NCBI GenBank assembly: GCA_003243445.1
Contig: QFQQ01000006.1
Coordinates: forward strand, 62,001-126,000
Length of the DNA: 64,000 nt
Source of the DNA: Citrobacter freundii
GTDB lineage: Bacteria > Bacteroidota > Bacteroidia > Chitinophagales > Chitinophagaceae
Direction of reading: 5' to 3'
The position numbers and the translations under genes were made by a program. How positions within the stretch are numbered: the stretch's first letter is position 1; each line of letters begins with the position of its first letter. A model generated the notes under the pieces. That model saw only the letters and a list, made by a program, of their open reading frames with translations, ran no database searches and was not told where the DNA came from. Shown here one piece after another: positions 63,511 through 64,000 of the stretch.

Positions 63511-64000
63511 TATTTTCTTGTTTTTTTATCAAGCAGATCTGCCAGCTCTTCGATTTCCTTTCTTTTCGCCAGAGTCTGTAACCATTCGTCAGGTATAGAT
63601 TCCCATTTATAATAAAGAGCAGCAAGACCGCCGGTCACAGCCGCAACGGTATCGGTATCGCTTCCCAGGTTGACTGCCTTTAGCACTGCATCGGCAAAGG
63701 TGTTTGTTCTTAATAAACACCATAGTGCTGCTTCCAGCGTACTTACTACGTAACCGGATGAAGAGATCTGTGATTCTTCCAACACTTCTAGATTCCCTTC
63801 CAGTATTCTTGACAGAATTCGTCTTTCAGTATTTGTACAGGTTGCTGTTTCGTCAAGAAATTGATTGACCAAAGAACATGCCTCTTTGACTGCCATCGCA
63901 ATCGTTGAGCCACGCATAAGTGCGAGAGCAATCTGTAGATAAATAAAGCAACATAAAGCAGATCTGATATGAGCGTGTGTCAACGATGATACATCTTTCA
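63510..64000 (-). CDS. ADP-ribosylglycohydrolase, N-terminus outside window
   Basis: The frame is open to the right edge, so only the C-terminal part (about 163 codons) is seen. SSLTHAHIRSA with preceding residues matches the conserved histidine region, and NLGSDTDTVAAVTGGLAALY is the magnesium-binding Asp motif of the family. These enzymes remove ADP-ribose from modified targets or hydrolyse ADP-ribosyl compounds. It is the most upstream visible gene of the operon and shows the cluster continues beyond the window. Confidence 0.9.
   Translation of the reverse strand, partial: KDVSSLTHAHIRSALCCFIYLQIALALMRGSTIAMAVKEACSLVNQFLDETATCTNTERRILSRILEGNLEVLEESQISSSGYVVSTLEAALWCLLRTNTFADAVLKAVNLGSDTDTVAAVTGGLAALYYKWESIPDEWLQTLAKRKEIEELADLLDKKTRK

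Overview
The window is from a Bacteroidota genome, most likely family Chitinophagaceae. The evidence is three SusC/SusD pairs, a hybrid two-component regulator, promoters of the Bacteroidota type (TTTG, about 19 bases, TAnnTTTG), few Shine-Dalgarno sites, and typical rpoB/rpoC and ribosomal protein sequences. I see no rRNA, tRNA, CRISPR array, insertion sequence or phage.

Layout. (1) 1-11740: a polysaccharide utilisation locus with the 3' part of a hybrid two-component sensor-regulator, SusC, SusD, a GH10 xylanase lipoprotein, an agarase-like clan GH-A hydrolase and a GH2 hydrolase. (2) 12083-14600: rplK-rplA-rplJ-rplL, with a candidate promoter and structured leader before rplK, a hairpin plus a promoter-like motif before rplL, and a strong terminator after rplL. 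(3) 14600-23900: accessory DNA separating rplL from rpoB. It holds a possible gene remnant, a second SusC/SusD/lipoprotein operon with ribosomal-like codon use, a small secreted protein, a small soluble protein facing a three-helix membrane protein, and a ComEA-like HhH protein. (4) 23994-32446: rpoB and rpoC behind a consensus promoter, with a TTTAAAAG-type palindrome between them. (5) 32658-37062: OmpH/Skp-like chaperone, amino acid permease, isoaspartyl peptidase, small secreted protein, ispD. (6) 37229-46566, all minus strand: FemAB-like acyltransferase with two M1-type peptidases, a polyprenyl-phosphate sugar transferase with a Gfo/Idh oxidoreductase, and an L,D-transpeptidase with a long leader. 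(7) 46922-55087: PA14-containing GH31 enzyme, small conserved protein, YdjM-like membrane protein, phospholipase D-like protein with a BON protein, MgtC-like protein, GluQ-type tRNA-Asp modification enzyme, four-helix membrane protein. (8) 55196-61885: LacI-type regulator divergent from a third SusC/SusD/lipoprotein operon, with two operator-like palindromes between them. (9) 61932-64000, minus strand: PRPP synthetase-like protein, metallophosphoesterase and an ADP-ribosylglycohydrolase cut by the window edge, a tight three-gene unit pointing to NAD/ADP-ribose metabolism.

Two themes stand out. The usual rplL-rpoB junction is opened by about 9.6 kb and rebuilt with a terminator and a new promoter. 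In addition, many gaps hold long palindromes whose arms are short tandem units (TTCCAGAGG, TTTAAAAG, GATGTTCGATG, AAAGTCAAAAG, GCAGATTACGCAGAT types). The unit differs from site to site but the architecture repeats. The three-gene ADP-ribose/PRPP unit at the right edge is the best candidate for a less-described system.
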